64,000 bases of DNA, taken from NCBI RefSeq assembly GCF_001423525.1, contig NZ_LMOI01000018.1:232151-296150 (forward strand), written 5' to 3'. A program made the translations under genes and the position numbers. How positions within the stretch are numbered: the stretch's first letter is position 1; each line of letters starts with the position of its first letter. Positions 63,528 to 64,000 of the stretch are shown one piece after another. The notes under the pieces were generated by a model, which saw only the letters and a list, made by a program, of their open reading frames with translations, did not search any database and had not been told where the DNA came from. The DNA is from Arthrobacter sp. Leaf137 (GTDB lineage Bacteria; Actinomycetota; Actinomycetes; Actinomycetales; Micrococcaceae).

Positions 63528-64000
63528 ATGACGGACAGTACCCTCATCAGGTGGATCGACGGCGAAGCACCGGCAGGGACCAGCAACGGCACCACTTGGG
63601 GGATGCCCTTCCCCCGCGGCACCGTCCACGGATCGGACGCGTTGACAGTAACGGACGCCGGCGGTGCGGGCGTTGCCAGCCAGGCATGGCCCCTGGCCAC
63701 CTGGCCCGACGGTTCGCTGAAGTGGGCCGGGATCGCGCTTCCGGCAACGGATTCGCCGTCGGCCAGCTACCAGGTGAGGCACGACGCCGGCGCCGCACCT
63801 TTGAAAGGCGACGCACCGCCGGCGGGTGCTCACGACGCCCAGGGCGTTCCGGCAGCCCTGGGCGGCGCCCGGGTCAGTGTCACCGAAAGCCCCGACGCTT
63901 TCACCGTGGACACCGGCGCCCTCCAGATGCAGATCAGCCGCAGCGGCTCTACGCTCTTCACCAGCCTCGTCCGCGACGGCCGGACCGTGTCACGCGATGC
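63528..64000 (+). CDS. Exo-rhamnogalacturonan-lyase-like RIFT-barrel protein (N-terminal part)
   Basis: The first 157 codons of a longer gene cut by the window end. The sequence MTDSTLIRWIDGEAPAGTSN, GTTWGMPFPRGTVHGSDALT and ASQAWPLATWPDGSLKWAGI matches the N-terminal RIFT-barrel domain of PcRGLX/YetA-type proteins, some of which are exo-acting rhamnogalacturonan lyases. No signal peptide is present, so action on imported oligosaccharides is likely. Together with the acetylesterase at 32.7 kb it points to pectin use. A LacI-type operator lies upstream. Confidence 0.78.
   Translation, partial: MTDSTLIRWIDGEAPAGTSNGTTWGMPFPRGTVHGSDALTVTDAGGAGVASQAWPLATWPDGSLKWAGIALPATDSPSASYQVRHDAGAAPLKGDAPPAGAHDAQGVPAALGGARVSVTESPDAFTVDTGALQMQISRSGSTLFTSLVRDGRTVSRD

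Overview
The window is about 64 kb of high-GC actinobacterial chromosome. Codon use, frequent GTG/TTG starts, tight ATGA/GTGA overlaps, MmyB-type XRE regulators, MalFG-type importers without their own ATPase, and a fused permease-ATPase sialic acid importer all fit the Micrococcaceae, most likely Arthrobacter, Pseudarthrobacter or Paenarthrobacter. The genus is an inference from gene content. No rRNA, tRNA, CRISPR array, intact insertion sequence or prophage was recognised.

Layout. 0-3.2 kb: PucR regulator, glutaminase and an amino-acid permease cut by the window edge (amide nitrogen scavenging). 3.4-5.1 kb: a half ABC exporter with a degenerate ATPase site and no partner gene nearby. 5.2-11.7 kb: a sugar-alcohol operon (binding protein, two permeases, sorbitol-type dehydrogenase, fructokinase-type kinase) divergent from an AraC regulator. 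11.8-14.3 kb: GlxA-like regulator, cysteine hydrolase and a paired SMR efflux pump. 14.4-20.5 kb: a lower-pathway operon for 2-pyrone-4,6-dicarboxylate / 4-oxalomesaconate (tautomerase, LigJ, LigK, LigI, MFS transporter) divergent from a GntR repressor, with two near-identical operator-like 12-mers between them. 20.5-32.4 kb: a PRISE-type reductase, KatG, two MmyB-type regulators next to an aldo/keto reductase and an AHL-lactonase-like hydrolase, IlvD, and small metabolic genes. 32.7-33.9 kb: a secreted rhamnogalacturonan acetylesterase. 35.1-39.1 kb: a two-component system divergent from an FtsX-type ABC exporter, arranged like the haem-responsive chrSA/hrtBA module.

The largest coherent system runs from 39.2 to 60.7 kb and handles sialic acid: a secreted multidomain sialidase, a second sialidase without signal peptide, a DUF4862-like protein, an SiaEFGI-type importer, NanA, NanK, NanE and NagA, then (after an interruption) NagB and a NanR-like GntR regulator. 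A palindromic motif close to TAGGAC(A/G)TCCTA lies in front of the two sialidases, in front of the importer operon and in front of the regulator, so these units probably form one regulon. Together they would release sialic acid, import it and convert it to fructose-6-phosphate.

The stretch 54.7-59.0 kb separates NagA from NagB/NanR. It carries short unrelated genes (acetyltransferase, DUF1272, YunG-like, P-loop kinase, membrane proteins, a tandem paralogous pair, a DHFR-like protein), and part of it is clearly AT-richer than its surroundings, which suggests an insertion. The end of the window holds a ZIP-like transporter lacking the usual histidines, a stand-alone kinase-type ATPase domain, an FMN reductase, a small acidic protein, and the start of an exo-rhamnogalacturonan-lyase-like gene with a LacI-type palindrome upstream.
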